A DNA stretch of 50,692 nt from Flavobacteriales bacterium (GCA_002747105.1 PDSY01000018.1:1-50692), one strand, 5' to 3'; shown: positions 35,814 through 43,973, counted from the stretch's first letter. Numbers and translations: made by a program. The notes: generated by a model from the sequence alone, not told the origin.

Positions 35814-36692
35814 ATGTCAAATTATTATCGTCCGTCAGGCAAATTTTCAATGAAATCATTGGTGTTTTTTGTATTACTTTGTTGTACGCTGTACCCTTTA
35901 TTAGGATTTGCTTATGCTTATGCACTTTGGTATATTCCCTTTATTTATATCAATTTTTTTGTAACAATGCTGTATGCGTATCTTATCGGTTGGGGAACAT
36001 CGGTTGTTGTTTTTAAATATGGTAAGGTGCGAAATTTGTTTTTGGGATATGGTTTAGCATTTTTGGCGACAATGGTATCGTTGTATTTTCATTGGGCGAC
36101 TTGGATAGATTTAGTAATGAATGTAGGTGAGTTTTATGGAAACAAAAGAATAGGAATAAGTGTAAGTAATGTTAAATTAGATGAAGTTTTAGGTTTGGCA
36201 TTAAGTCCAATGGATTTATTTTCATTGATTAAAGAAGTCAACGAATATGGGACTTGGGGAATCAAAGGGTTGACAGTAAGTGGGATATTTTTAACCATTA
36301 TTTGGATAATAGAATTTTTGGGGATTCTCATAATATCTATATTTACGGCTGTTGGGAGAGTGGAAGTACCTTTCTGTGAAAAAACAGGAGAATGGTTTAG
36401 CGAGAAAGAATATGCTCCTTTATCTTATATTGAAGATGAAGCTATTTTTAGAAAAGAATTAGAAACCAATAATTTATCTATACTCGAGAATTTTGAAAAG
36501 GTGGAAAATGTTAAGCTAGAAAATCATAGTATTTTCACATTGTACTTTTCGAAAGGCAAGGAATATTACCTTAGCATTATCAATAAAAAGGGCAAAAAAA
36601 ATAAAAAAGGGGAAATAGAATTTGATGATTCTGAATTTATTACTTACCTAAAAGTACAACAAGAATTGGTGGATATGTTGAATAAATATTAA
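35814..36692 (+). CDS. membrane protein of unknown function (YYRPSGKFS start)
   Basis: A 292-residue protein with about four transmembrane segments (residues 15-35, 40-65, 75-90 and about 155-180) and a cytoplasmic C-terminal domain (about 185-292) rich in charged residues, with ENFEKVENVKLENHSIFTLYFSKGKEYYLSI. The N-terminus YYRPSGKFSMKSL recurs, as I recall, in an uncharacterised family of Bacteroidota membrane proteins. No function can be assigned. It stands alone between polA and rpsA. Confidence 0.65.
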   Translation: MSNYYRPSGKFSMKSLVFFVLLCCTLYPLLGFAYAYALWYIPFIYINFFVTMLYAYLIGWGTSVVVFKYGKVRNLFLGYGLAFLATMVSLYFHWATWIDLVMNVGEFYGNKRIGISVSNVKLDEVLGLALSPMDLFSLIKEVNEYGTWGIKGLTVSGIFLTIIWIIEFLGILIISIFTAVGRVEVPFCEKTGEWFSEKEYAPLSYIEDEAIFRKELETNNLSILENFEKVENVKLENHSIFTLYFSKGKEYYLSIINKKGKKNKKGEIEFDDSEFITYLKVQQELVDMLNKY

Positions 36693-36825
36693 AGACTTGA
36701 TTATATTCTTGTTATCCATTTTTGATTAATTTTTACTCTTGTCCAAACTGAAAGGAGAAGAAAAAATCAATAAAATGTTATTTCTCGTTACAATTTAAAC
36801 GGGTTCTTAGGATATTTTTAAATAT

Positions 36826-36860
36826 TTTTGGTGTTAAATCAAAGAAAATCATTACCTTTG
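36826..36860 (+). promoter_or_regulatory. rpsA promoter (-33 TTTTG and -7 TACCTTTG)
   Basis: TTTTG at 36826-36830 and TACCTTTG at 36853-36860 are separated by 22 bases, near the Bacteroidota norm. Transcription would begin about 36866, giving a leader of about 115 bases. Confidence 0.7.
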
Positions 36861-36869
36861 CACCACTTT

Positions 36870-36948
36870 TAACGGGTGAGGTTTGAAAAGTAACTTAAAA
36901 AAGTAACAAAATTAACAACTTCCTTATTTTTAATCCGTTACGCAAACC
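36870..36948 (+). promoter_or_regulatory. possible pseudoknot in the rpsA 5' leader
   Basis: Two perfect 6-bp complementary pairs interleave: TAACGG (36870-36875) with CCGTTA (36935-36940), and GGTTTG (36880-36885) with CAAACC (36943-36948). The crossing order is that of an H-type pseudoknot lying within the long leader. This would suit autoregulation by S1, but that is inference. Confidence 0.4.
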
Positions 36949-36979
36949 ATTAAAAAATAGGGAATACAAATTATTTATT

Positions 36980-38752
36980 ATGTCAGAAACGACAAAACAA
37001 AACGAAGAGGTTCTAATGAACCAAAATGTAGCACCAGAACAATTTGATTGGGATTCTTTCGAATCAGGACTTGATGCAGATGCAAGACAAGAAAAAAACG
37101 ATTTAGAAGAAATCTACAAAGGTTCTTTAACAGATTTGGAGGACAATGATGTATTGGTAGGTAAAGTAGTAAGGCTTACTGATAGAGAAGCAATTGTGGA
37201 TATTAATTTCAAGTCGGAAGGTGTTATTTCCTTAAACGAATTCCGTTACAACTCAGACCTTAAAGTAGGAGATGAGGTAGAAGTAATGGTAGATAAGAGA
37301 GAGGATAAAACAGGTCAATTACAATTATCTCACAGAAAAGCAAGAACTTTGAAAGCTTGGGATAAAGTAAACGAATTGAATGAAACAGGAGAGGTTGTAA
37401 ATGGTTTCGTGAAATCAAGAACAAAAGGTGGTATGATTGTAGATATCTTTGGATTAGAAGCATTCTTACCAGGTTCTCAGATTGATGTTAAGCCAATTAA
37501 AGATTACGATCAGTATGTAGGTAAAACAATGGAATTCAAGGTGGTGAAAATTAACCCAGAATTTAAAAATGTTGTTGTTTCTCATAAAGCTTTAATCGAG
37601 GCAGATATCGAAGATCAGAAGAAAGAAATCATCGCACAATTAGAAAAAGGTCAAGTATTAGAAGGTACTGTGAAGAATATTACTTCTTACGGTGTGTTTG
37701 TTGACCTTGGAGGTGTAGATGGATTAATTCATATTACAGATTTATCTTGGTCAAGAGTAAATCATCCATCAGAAATTTTAGAAGATGGTCAAACCGTAAA
37801 AGTGGTAATCTTAGACTTCGACGAGAAGAAAACAAGAATCCAATTAGGTATGAAGCAATTGGAACCACATCCATGGGAAGCACTTTCTGCTGAATTGAAA
37901 GTAGGAGATAAAGTGAAAGGTAAAGTAGCTGTATTGGCTGACTATGGAGCATTTGTAGAAATTGCACCAGGTGTAGAAGGTCTTATCCACGTTTCAGAAA
38001 TGTCTTGGAGTACTCACTTGAGAAGTGCAGGAGATTTCGTGAAAGTAGGAGATGAAGTAGAAGCAGAGGTATTAACTTTAGATAGAGAAGAAAGAAAAGT
38101 TTCTTTGGGTATGAAGCAATTGACAGAAGATCCATGGAAAAATATCGAAACTAAATATCCTGTAGGTTCTAAGCACTCTGGTACGGTAAGAAACTTCACT
38201 AACTTTGGAGTATTCGTAGAATTAGAAGAAGGAATCGACGGATTGGTATATATCTCTGATCTTTCTTGGACTAAGAAAATCAAGCACCCATCTGAGTTCT
38301 GCAACGCAGGAGAAAAAATGGAAGTGGTTGTATTAGAAGTAGATGTTAATGCAAGAAGAATTTCTTTAGGACACAAACAATTGACAGAAAATCCTTGGGA
38401 TAAATACGAAACTAAATACGCTGAAGGTACTGTACACAAAGGTACTGCAACAGAAGTATTTGACAAAGGAGCTCAAGTTCAGTTCGAAGATGCAGAAGTA
38501 GAAGCTTTCTGTCCTTCAAGATTATTAGAAAAAGAAGATGGTTCTAAAATCAAGAAAGGAGAAGAAATCGACTTTAAAGTAATCGAATTCAACAAAGAGT
38601 TCAAGAGAGTAGTAGTTTCTCACACAGGAATCTTCAAAGAAGAGGAAAGAAGAAATGTAAAAGCTCAAATTAATAAAGCAGAAGAAAAATCTACACTTGG
38701 AGATTTAGACGCTTTAGCAGCATTGAAGAAGAAAATGGACGAAGGTAAATAA
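36980..38752 (+). CDS. rpsA: 30S ribosomal protein S1
   Basis: A 590-residue S1 with six S1/OB repeats in order: LVGKVVRLTDREAIVDI, VNGFVKSRTKGGMIVDI, LEGTVKNITSYGVFVDL, VKGKVAVLADYGAFVEI, HSGTVRNFTNFGVFVEL and HKGTATEVFDKGAQVQF. Repeats 3-5 carry the strong RNA-binding pattern with GLIHITDLSW-type ends. S1 binds mRNA on the 30S subunit and matters especially in Bacteroidota, whose genes mostly lack Shine-Dalgarno sequences. Acidic N-terminal extension of about 45 residues. A long structured leader precedes it and a strong terminator follows. Confidence 0.96.
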   Translation: MSETTKQNEEVLMNQNVAPEQFDWDSFESGLDADARQEKNDLEEIYKGSLTDLEDNDVLVGKVVRLTDREAIVDINFKSEGVISLNEFRYNSDLKVGDEVEVMVDKREDKTGQLQLSHRKARTLKAWDKVNELNETGEVVNGFVKSRTKGGMIVDIFGLEAFLPGSQIDVKPIKDYDQYVGKTMEFKVVKINPEFKNVVVSHKALIEADIEDQKKEIIAQLEKGQVLEGTVKNITSYGVFVDLGGVDGLIHITDLSWSRVNHPSEILEDGQTVKVVILDFDEKKTRIQLGMKQLEPHPWEALSAELKVGDKVKGKVAVLADYGAFVEIAPGVEGLIHVSEMSWSTHLRSAGDFVKVGDEVEAEVLTLDREERKVSLGMKQLTEDPWKNIETKYPVGSKHSGTVRNFTNFGVFVELEEGIDGLVYISDLSWTKKIKHPSEFCNAGEKMEVVVLEVDVNARRISLGHKQLTENPWDKYETKYAEGTVHKGTATEVFDKGAQVQFEDAEVEAFCPSRLLEKEDGSKIKKGEEIDFKVIEFNKEFKRVVVSHTGIFKEEERRNVKAQINKAEEKSTLGDLDALAALKKKMDEGK

Positions 38753-38773
38753 TAACCGACTTCATATAAAATT

Positions 38774-38806
38774 AAAGTGCTTCATTTCGGTGAAGCACTT
38801 TTTTTT
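38774..38806 (+). terminator. terminator of rpsA
   Basis: AAAGTGCTTCA pairs perfectly with TGAAGCACTTT around TTTCGG, followed by a T run. Confidence 0.92.
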
Positions 38807-38818
38807 GTATTCATAATT

Positions 38819-38888
38819 TAATATAACAATATTATAATGTAACAGTATATCAATATAACAATATAACAATATAACAGTATATTAATAG
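38819..38888. repeat. degenerate AATATAACA array
   Basis: After the rpsA terminator the sequence repeats a 9-base AATATAACA-like unit with interruptions (AATATAACAATATTATAATG, then CAATATAACA three times, then AGTATATTAATAG). It resembles the other period-6 to period-15 arrays in this window in being degenerate and post-terminator. Confidence 0.6.
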
Positions 38889-38921
38889 GCTAATTTTTCA
38901 ATCTTTTAATCATTCAATTTT

Positions 38922-40271
38922 TTAATTTTTTTTATGTGAAAGCACCCAATCACTTATCATTTTTAAGGCTTTAGGTGAGAAGGTTTCTTCGATTTCTGCA
39001 TATTCGTTAGGATGTCCTGTTTTTGCGGTTTGAAAAAGATGATTTAAACCTTTTATTTCGACGATTTTAAAGTTTTGATTATTCGCCTTTTGAAGACTTT
39101 TGGTAATGCCATTCAGGTTTTCTTTTGCACTTACTTGCCTATCTAAACTGCCATTTAAAGCTAAAGTAGGAATCTTAGTTTTGGCTAAATAATCATCAGG
39201 GTTAAATTGAATAAAATACACAAACCAAGGATGAGAAAGCATCTGGGATTGTTGCTTAGCAAATGCGTTCAATTGCTCTTTTGGAATATCATTGATGAAG
39301 TTTTGGCGTATCCACTTTTCGATATCGGTTTTTAAGTTTTTCCCTTGATAATGAATGATGAAATCATATAATTGGGAGTTTTTGCTTTCCATATTCGATG
39401 TATTGGTGAGCATACTGGTTTGTTTAATCATTAAATCTTTAATAGGAACACCTGGTGCAGAGAGTAAAATTTGAAATTTCACTTTTGGATTTTTAATAGC
39501 GACCATTGGTGCAATCATTCCGCCTTCACTATGTCCCAACAAACCAATATTCGTAAAGTTTTGAGCTACTAAATAATCTACTGCTGAACTTATATCGGTG
39601 GCGAAATCTGCTGTTGTGGCTCCTTTTTTTCCTTTTTCTGATTTCCCAATTCCTCTGTCGTCCAACCTTAAACTTCCGATGCCTTTTTGAGCTAAATAAT
39701 CGGCGATTACCCAAAAGGGTTGATGACCAAATAGGGTTTCGTTGCGGTCTTGACTGCCACTTCCTGTAATCATTACAAGGATAGGGAAGTTTTTATTTTT
39801 AGTATTCTTCGGTGTTACTAAAGTTCCTGCTAATTGATTTCCTTCAATGTTGTTTTTAATAAAAACTTCCTTTTCATTATAATGAAAAGGAGGCTTTGGG
39901 GTTTGTGGTCGGTTAAAACTAAAAGGTTGATTCATTCGTTTTAATTCGAGGGGAAAGGTCATTCCGTTTTGTTTAAACTCTCCCTTTATGGTATCGAATT
40001 CTAACCTTCCGTCATAGGAAATATTAAATTTTTGGGCTTCCAAATGCAACTTCCCATTCTCAAAACTAGTCGTGGTGAGTGGAATACCTTTAGCACCTTG
40101 TTTGGGACTATCAAAGGTACTCGTATAATTACCATCTTCCCTTTGGATATGGATAATGAGCGGGAGTTCAACATTGGAAACTTTTAATGTTCCTTCCCAA
40201 GAGCCCACAATATTTTGGGCGGATAAAAACGAACTAATGAACACTAAAACGAGTAATAATTTATTTTTCAT
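38922..40271 (-). CDS. secreted alpha/beta hydrolase
   Basis: A 449-residue protein with a signal peptide (LLLVLVFISSFLSAQ), an N-terminal beta domain of about 110 residues (NIVGSWEGTLKVSNVELPLI...), and an alpha/beta hydrolase domain: the oxyanion region VMITGSGSQDRNE, LRLDDRGIGKSEKG, and the nucleophile elbow GHSEGG. Acid and histidine are expected in LALNGSLDRQVS and IKGLNHLFQ. Substrate unknown; likely an ester or peptide hydrolase in the periplasm. It is the last gene of a three-gene unit with a DUF2089 regulator and a YIP1-like protein (4-5 base gaps). Confidence 0.88.
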   Translation of the reverse strand: MKNKLLLVLVFISSFLSAQNIVGSWEGTLKVSNVELPLIIHIQREDGNYTSTFDSPKQGAKGIPLTTTSFENGKLHLEAQKFNISYDGRLEFDTIKGEFKQNGMTFPLELKRMNQPFSFNRPQTPKPPFHYNEKEVFIKNNIEGNQLAGTLVTPKNTKNKNFPILVMITGSGSQDRNETLFGHQPFWVIADYLAQKGIGSLRLDDRGIGKSEKGKKGATTADFATDISSAVDYLVAQNFTNIGLLGHSEGGMIAPMVAIKNPKVKFQILLSAPGVPIKDLMIKQTSMLTNTSNMESKNSQLYDFIIHYQGKNLKTDIEKWIRQNFINDIPKEQLNAFAKQQSQMLSHPWFVYFIQFNPDDYLAKTKIPTLALNGSLDRQVSAKENLNGITKSLQKANNQNFKIVEIKGLNHLFQTAKTGHPNEYAEIEETFSPKALKMISDWVLSHKKN

Positions 40272-40275
40272 AAGA

Positions 40276-40854
40276 TTAAATATTGGTGATTAATAATTTA
40301 GAAATAATTTCAGCAACGATTAATAAAAGAGTAAACACAACGAAGTGTTGCCATTTTTTGGTATTGGTTGCAGTCTTAAATCCATTGACTAATAGTATAA
40401 TAGCGTAAGTCAATAGCAAAAGTATGAATAGACTAGCAAAAGTAATTTGGACTAAATCCATTACACTAAACGGAAAACTATCAATTTGATTTTCAACGGC
40501 TAGTTGACTGATTTTCTCGAAAACGGGCAATTTTGCAAACGGAACACTCAGGAACATCGGGATTCTATACAGCAAACTCGCATTTAAAATATCAATCCAT
40601 CGGGTCTTGTTATTAATGATTTTTCCAAAGATGAAAAGTGGCACGAATACACACAATATATTGATGATATTTTCCACTATCGAATCACCGAAGCTTACAT
40701 TTTTACTCAGGTGAACATCAAATACGCCATCATAAGAGATTTGAGCAAAAGTTCCGACAAAACTACCGATTAATAAGCATAAAACACCCAAAATAAGCAG
40801 TTGGTTTTCTTGAAATTTACCTTGTGGATTAAAAATAGTTTTAAAAATTGTCAT
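40276..40854 (-). CDS. YIP1-like multi-pass membrane protein
   Basis: A 192-residue protein with about five hydrophobic segments (residues 18-38, 60-76, 90-105, 135-152, 170-188). The N-terminal pattern IFNPQGKFQENQLLILGVLCLLIG and the overall layout are YIP1-like; the assignment is tentative. It sits 4 bases from both the upstream DUF2089 gene and the downstream hydrolase gene, so all three are likely one operon. Confidence 0.6.
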   Translation of the reverse strand: MTIFKTIFNPQGKFQENQLLILGVLCLLIGSFVGTFAQISYDGVFDVHLSKNVSFGDSIVENIINILCVFVPLFIFGKIINNKTRWIDILNASLLYRIPMFLSVPFAKLPVFEKISQLAVENQIDSFPFSVMDLVQITFASLFILLLLTYAIILLVNGFKTATNTKKWQHFVVFTLLLIVAEIISKLLITNI

Positions 40855-40858
40855 AAGT

Positions 40859-41128
40859 CTATTGATTTTTTAATTCGTTGATTTTGTTCATTAAATCGTC
40901 TATTTTATTTCGCATCGTGGGATAAGAAATATCGTTTTTTCTTGCCATCTCCTTGATACTTCCACCAGATAAAAAGAAATTGAGAATAAAATCTTGCTCT
41001 TTGGGACTTAATTGTAAATAAAGTGGAAGTTGATAATTTCCACTAACTTCCGTTGCACATTCGTTGCATTTCATTTGGCTTACACTCAATGAACTTTCGC
41101 AACTCGGACAAAAAATAGGCAATTTCAT
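40859..41128 (-). CDS. DUF2089 family zinc-ribbon/HTH regulator
   Basis: An 89-residue protein: zinc ribbon CPSC-x12-CNEC (residues 7-25) followed by a helix-turn-helix-like helical part, QLSPKEQDFILNFFLSGGSIKEMARKNDISYPTMRNKIDDL (pieces: QLSPKEQDFILNFFLSGGS, SIKEMARKNDISYPTMRNK). DUF2089 proteins are small putative DNA-binding regulators, often in front of small membrane-protein operons; here it probably regulates its own operon with the YIP1-like and hydrolase genes. No promoter box is obvious upstream. Confidence 0.85.
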   Translation of the reverse strand: MKLPIFCPSCESSLSVSQMKCNECATEVSGNYQLPLYLQLSPKEQDFILNFFLSGGSIKEMARKNDISYPTMRNKIDDLMNKINELKNQ

Positions 41129-41215
41129 TTTAATATTGTTTATTTTATTTTTTATAAAGTTAAATAAAATTTTAATAAAATGAAAATTATTTTTTATTTT
41201 ATGAAATAAATGTGG

Positions 41216-42004
41216 TTAAATATTCTTTTCGATATATTGTTTTGCTTTGGTGTAAATGGCATCAACTTCTTTTGCATCAAACCCAGAAAATTCATCCAAT
41301 GGAAAACAAACCGTAGCAAAAGTTTGGTTTAATTTATGTTCTTCGGAGGCTTCTGATGATAGTTTAAAAGTATGAGAAATGATTTTAAATGCAGTATTGA
41401 GTTCTTTATTTTTCTTTTTAGAAGTGGCAAAAACACTACTCCCAACTACTGGGTGTAAAGAATCTTTAAAAGGGGTAACAGGGAAGTTATCTAATACTCC
41501 TCCGTCGCTGTATAATTTATTATTAATTTCAATAGGGTTGAATAATCCTGGGACAGCACAAGATGCTAAAATTGGTTTTAAGATATGTCCTTTATTGAAA
41601 TATTCGGTAACGCCTTCGTTGAGATTGGTAGCGCATACCGTTAGTGGAATTTCCAAATCTTCGAATCTTGATTTTATATGAGGTTCTAAAAGTGAGGCGT
41701 ATTTTTCTGCATTAAAAACCCCTCTTTTGGCTAATGAAATCCAAGAAAACTGAAATAATTCATGAGATTGAAAAAAGTTTAAAATTTCTTTTGGAGTTTT
41801 ACCAGAAGCATACATTACCCCAACCAAAGAGCCCGCACTTGCTCCAGAGATAGCATTAATCTTGATATTCATCTCTTCTAATTTTTCTAATAAGGCAATA
41901 TGAGCAACGCCTCTTTCGGCACCTCCGCTTAAAACTAAATTAATAGGAATATCTGATTTTAGCTTTTGTAATTCTTTAATTTTACAAGTGTATTTATTAA
42001 TCAT
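41216..42004 (-). CDS. patatin-like phospholipase
   Basis: A 262-residue patatin with a Ser-Asp dyad. The oxyanion motif is SGGAERGVAHI (26-36), the nucleophile elbow GASAGS (Ser56 in GASAG), and the catalytic aspartate in YSDGGVLDNFP. No signal peptide; a cytoplasmic lipid acyl hydrolase is expected. It stands alone, with 87 AT-rich bases to the DUF2089 operon and divergent from rnpB. Confidence 0.92.
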   Translation of the reverse strand: MINKYTCKIKELQKLKSDIPINLVLSGGAERGVAHIALLEKLEEMNIKINAISGASAGSLVGVMYASGKTPKEILNFFQSHELFQFSWISLAKRGVFNAEKYASLLEPHIKSRFEDLEIPLTVCATNLNEGVTEYFNKGHILKPILASCAVPGLFNPIEINNKLYSDGGVLDNFPVTPFKDSLHPVVGSSVFATSKKKNKELNTAFKIISHTFKLSSEASEEHKLNQTFATVCFPLDEFSGFDAKEVDAIYTKAKQYIEKNI

Positions 42005-42082
42005 TTCGAAGTATATTTTAGTATCTGATGCAAATTAGCATTTTTTTTAGAAATAATAGGATTTATAAATGGGATTTTTGTG

Positions 42083-42090
42083 TATTTTTG
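42083..42090 (+). promoter_or_regulatory. -7 promoter box of rnpB
   Basis: TATTTTTG, ending 6 bases before the paired 5' end of the RNase P RNA at 42097. Confidence 0.7.
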
Positions 42091-42096
42091 CGCTGC

Positions 42097-42396
42097 GAGA
42101 AAATCGGTCTGTTGACTTTTATAATTAAAGTAGGAAAGTCTGGACACCATAGGGAAACATAGCGGATAACATCCGTCCAATGCGAATTGAGGACAAGTGC
42201 AACAGAAAGCAAGTACAGTTCGGCTGTAGTGAAATCAGGTAAACTCTATGTGGTGCAATGATAAGTATATCGGCAATTAAGGGCGTCCCGTCCAATGTCG
42301 AGGGGTAATCAGCTCAAGTCTTTTAGCAATGAAAGATTTAGATAAATAACAGACATTCAATCTATTGAATACAGAATCCAGCTTATAGATTTTCTC
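42097..42396 (+). ncRNA. rnpB: RNase P RNA
   Basis: A bacterial class A RNase P RNA of about 300 bases, the ribozyme that trims tRNA 5' leaders. Its ends pair as P1 (GAGAAAATC at 42097-42105 with GATTTTCTC at 42388-42396). Conserved blocks are AGGAAAGTCTGGAC (CR I), ACAGAAAGC, GAAATCAGGTAAACTC, and the 3' conserved AGATAAATAACAGAC and ACAGAATCCAGCTTATAG. A T run directly after P1 (42398-42405) would act as terminator. Ends are accurate to a few bases. Confidence 0.95.
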
Positions 42397-42410
42397 GTTT
42401 TTTTTAATTT

Positions 42411-42513
42411 AGTAGTCTAGTAAGTCAGTAATCTAGTGGTCAGTAATTTAGTGATTGTGAAGCTAGAGAACTATATTACTAGACAACTGAATAACTATAT
42501 TACTGACTACTTA
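42411..42513. repeat. 15-nt CTAG repeat, forward array plus inverted array
   Basis: Forward units AGTAGTCTAGTAAGTC (42411-42426), AGTAATCTAGTGGTC (42427-42441) and AGTAATTTAGTGATT (42442-42456) face an inverted set at 42463-42513 (CTATATTACTAGACAACTG and relatives). Together they form an imperfect large inverted repeat filling the rnpB-lipA spacer. Confidence 0.75.
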
Positions 42514-42517
42514 TGAA

Positions 42518-43396
42518 TTAATGAATATGTTTTTCTGCACGGTAAGAACTTCTTACCAATGGTGAACTTTCGATATGTCTGAAAGTTCCTAAACTTTTAG
42601 CAAAGTCTTCATACTCTTTGAATTCTTCAGGACTAATGAACCTTTTTACAGGAAGGTGTTTTTTAGTTGGCTGAAGGTATTGTCCTATGGTAATGATATC
42701 TACATTAGCGTTAGCAATTTCTTCGATGGTTTCAAAAACCTCTTCTTTGGTTTCTCCAAGTCCCAACATTACGCCTGTTTTAGTTCTCCTTTGTCCTGCT
42801 CTTTTAAGGTAAGCTAAAACTTCTAAACTTCTGTCGTATTTCGCCTGAATACGCACCTCACGGGTTAATCTCCTTACCGTTTCCATATTGTGGGAAATCA
42901 CTTCGGGAGCCGCTTCTACCAATCGATCGATGTGTTTTTCAATTCCTTGAAAATCAGGGATTAAAGTTTCCATTGTTGTTTGTGGAGAAATTCTTCTAAT
43001 CGCGTTTACGGTTTCTGCCCAAAGGATAGAACCCATATCCTTTAAATCGTCTCTATCTACCGAGGTCAAAACGGCGTGTTTAATTTTCATTAATTTAATA
43101 GAACGAGCAACCTTTTCAGGCTCATCCCAATTCACATCGAGTGGGCGACCTGTCTTTACACCACAAAAACCACAACTTCTTGTACAAACATTTCCTAATA
43201 TCATAAAAGTTGCCGTTCCCTCTCCCCAACATTCTCCCATATTGGGACAGCTTCCACTTTGACAGATGGTATTCAGTTTGTATTTGTCCACCAAACTTCT
43301 GAGTTCACGATAGTTTTTACCTGTTGGTAATTTCACACGAATCCATTTTGGCTTCTTGGTAACAGTATTATTTTTACTTACAGTTGTATTCTCCAT
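42518..43396 (-). CDS. lipA: lipoyl synthase
   Basis: A 292-residue radical-SAM enzyme that inserts the two sulfurs into octanoyl groups on E2 and GcvH proteins. The auxiliary Fe-S cluster cysteines are C45, C50, C56 (CQSGSCPNMGEC); the radical-SAM cluster is C71-x3-C75-x2-C78 (CTRSCGFC); the C-terminal RSSY motif (PLVRSSYRAE) is the fourth ligand of the auxiliary cluster. It lies 18 bases downstream of the sigma factor gene, an operon-like gap. Its substrate domain is present in the E2 encoded at 11928-13235. Confidence 0.96.
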   Translation of the reverse strand: MENTTVSKNNTVTKKPKWIRVKLPTGKNYRELRSLVDKYKLNTICQSGSCPNMGECWGEGTATFMILGNVCTRSCGFCGVKTGRPLDVNWDEPEKVARSIKLMKIKHAVLTSVDRDDLKDMGSILWAETVNAIRRISPQTTMETLIPDFQGIEKHIDRLVEAAPEVISHNMETVRRLTREVRIQAKYDRSLEVLAYLKRAGQRRTKTGVMLGLGETKEEVFETIEEIANANVDIITIGQYLQPTKKHLPVKRFISPEEFKEYEDFAKSLGTFRHIESSPLVRSSYRAEKHIH

Positions 43397-43414
43397 TTTC
43401 TGACCTAATAGAAT

Positions 43415-43957
43415 TTATTCTTTTAACAATTGAGCTAAAATTTTCTTAGCTCTCATAATTCTCACTTTTGTATTGGAAATAGAAATATTGAGTTCGGAGG
43501 CGATTTCTTTGATGCTTTTTTCTTCAAAGAATCTCAGGGCGATAATTTCCCTATAATTTTTATCCATACTCTCGACGATCTCCATTATTTTTTGTTCTTC
43601 TTCTTCAGAAATAAGGAGTTCTTCGGGTGATTTTGCATAATCGTTTTTGGTTTCGGAGAGTTTGTCGGTAATCGTTTCGTTGCCTCTTTTTTTCTTTCTC
43701 CAGAAATCAATCATTGTATTCTGAGCAATGGTTAAAACCCAAGTTTTAAACTGAAAGCTTTCATCATACAAATCCAATTTATGTAAAACTTTGGAAAACA
43801 CTTTCACTGTAATTTCATCAGCATCATTTTTATCTTTCACTTTTTTTAAAACGAAAGAAAAGACCTCTACCCAAAATAAATTAATCAGTTGGGTTTGTGA
43901 TTTTTGGTCTTTTGCTTTTGCTTTGTTAATTAAAGCTAAAAGTTTTTCCTTTTCCAT
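43415..43957 (-). CDS. ECF-type RNA polymerase sigma factor
   Basis: A 180-residue sigma-70 family protein with only regions 2 and 4. Region 2 contains DADEITVKVFSKVLHKLDLY and FQFKTWVLTIAQNTMIDFWRK (core- and -10-binding); region 4 contains YREIIALRFFEEKSIKEIA and ELNISISNTKVRIMRAKK (HTH). No anti-sigma gene is adjacent; lipA follows. The ATG at 43957 is used: an upstream extension (MHFCIFAVE) would place the TATATTTG box inside the coding region. Confidence 0.92.
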   Translation of the reverse strand: MEKEKLLALINKAKAKDQKSQTQLINLFWVEVFSFVLKKVKDKNDADEITVKVFSKVLHKLDLYDESFQFKTWVLTIAQNTMIDFWRKKKRGNETITDKLSETKNDYAKSPEELLISEEEEQKIMEIVESMDKNYREIIALRFFEEKSIKEIASELNISISNTKVRIMRAKKILAQLLKE

Positions 43958-43965
43958 TTCAACGG

Positions 43966-43973
43966 CAAATATA
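43966..43973 (-). promoter_or_regulatory. -7 promoter box close to the sigma factor start
   Basis: TATATTTG on the minus strand, 8 bases before the ATG at 43957; the leader would be at most a few bases. Confidence 0.6.

Noticed and set aside
38014..38466. 150-codon antisense frame in rpsA
   Set aside because: Low-complexity Ser/Thr-rich translation caused by the codon use of S1 repeats 4-6.
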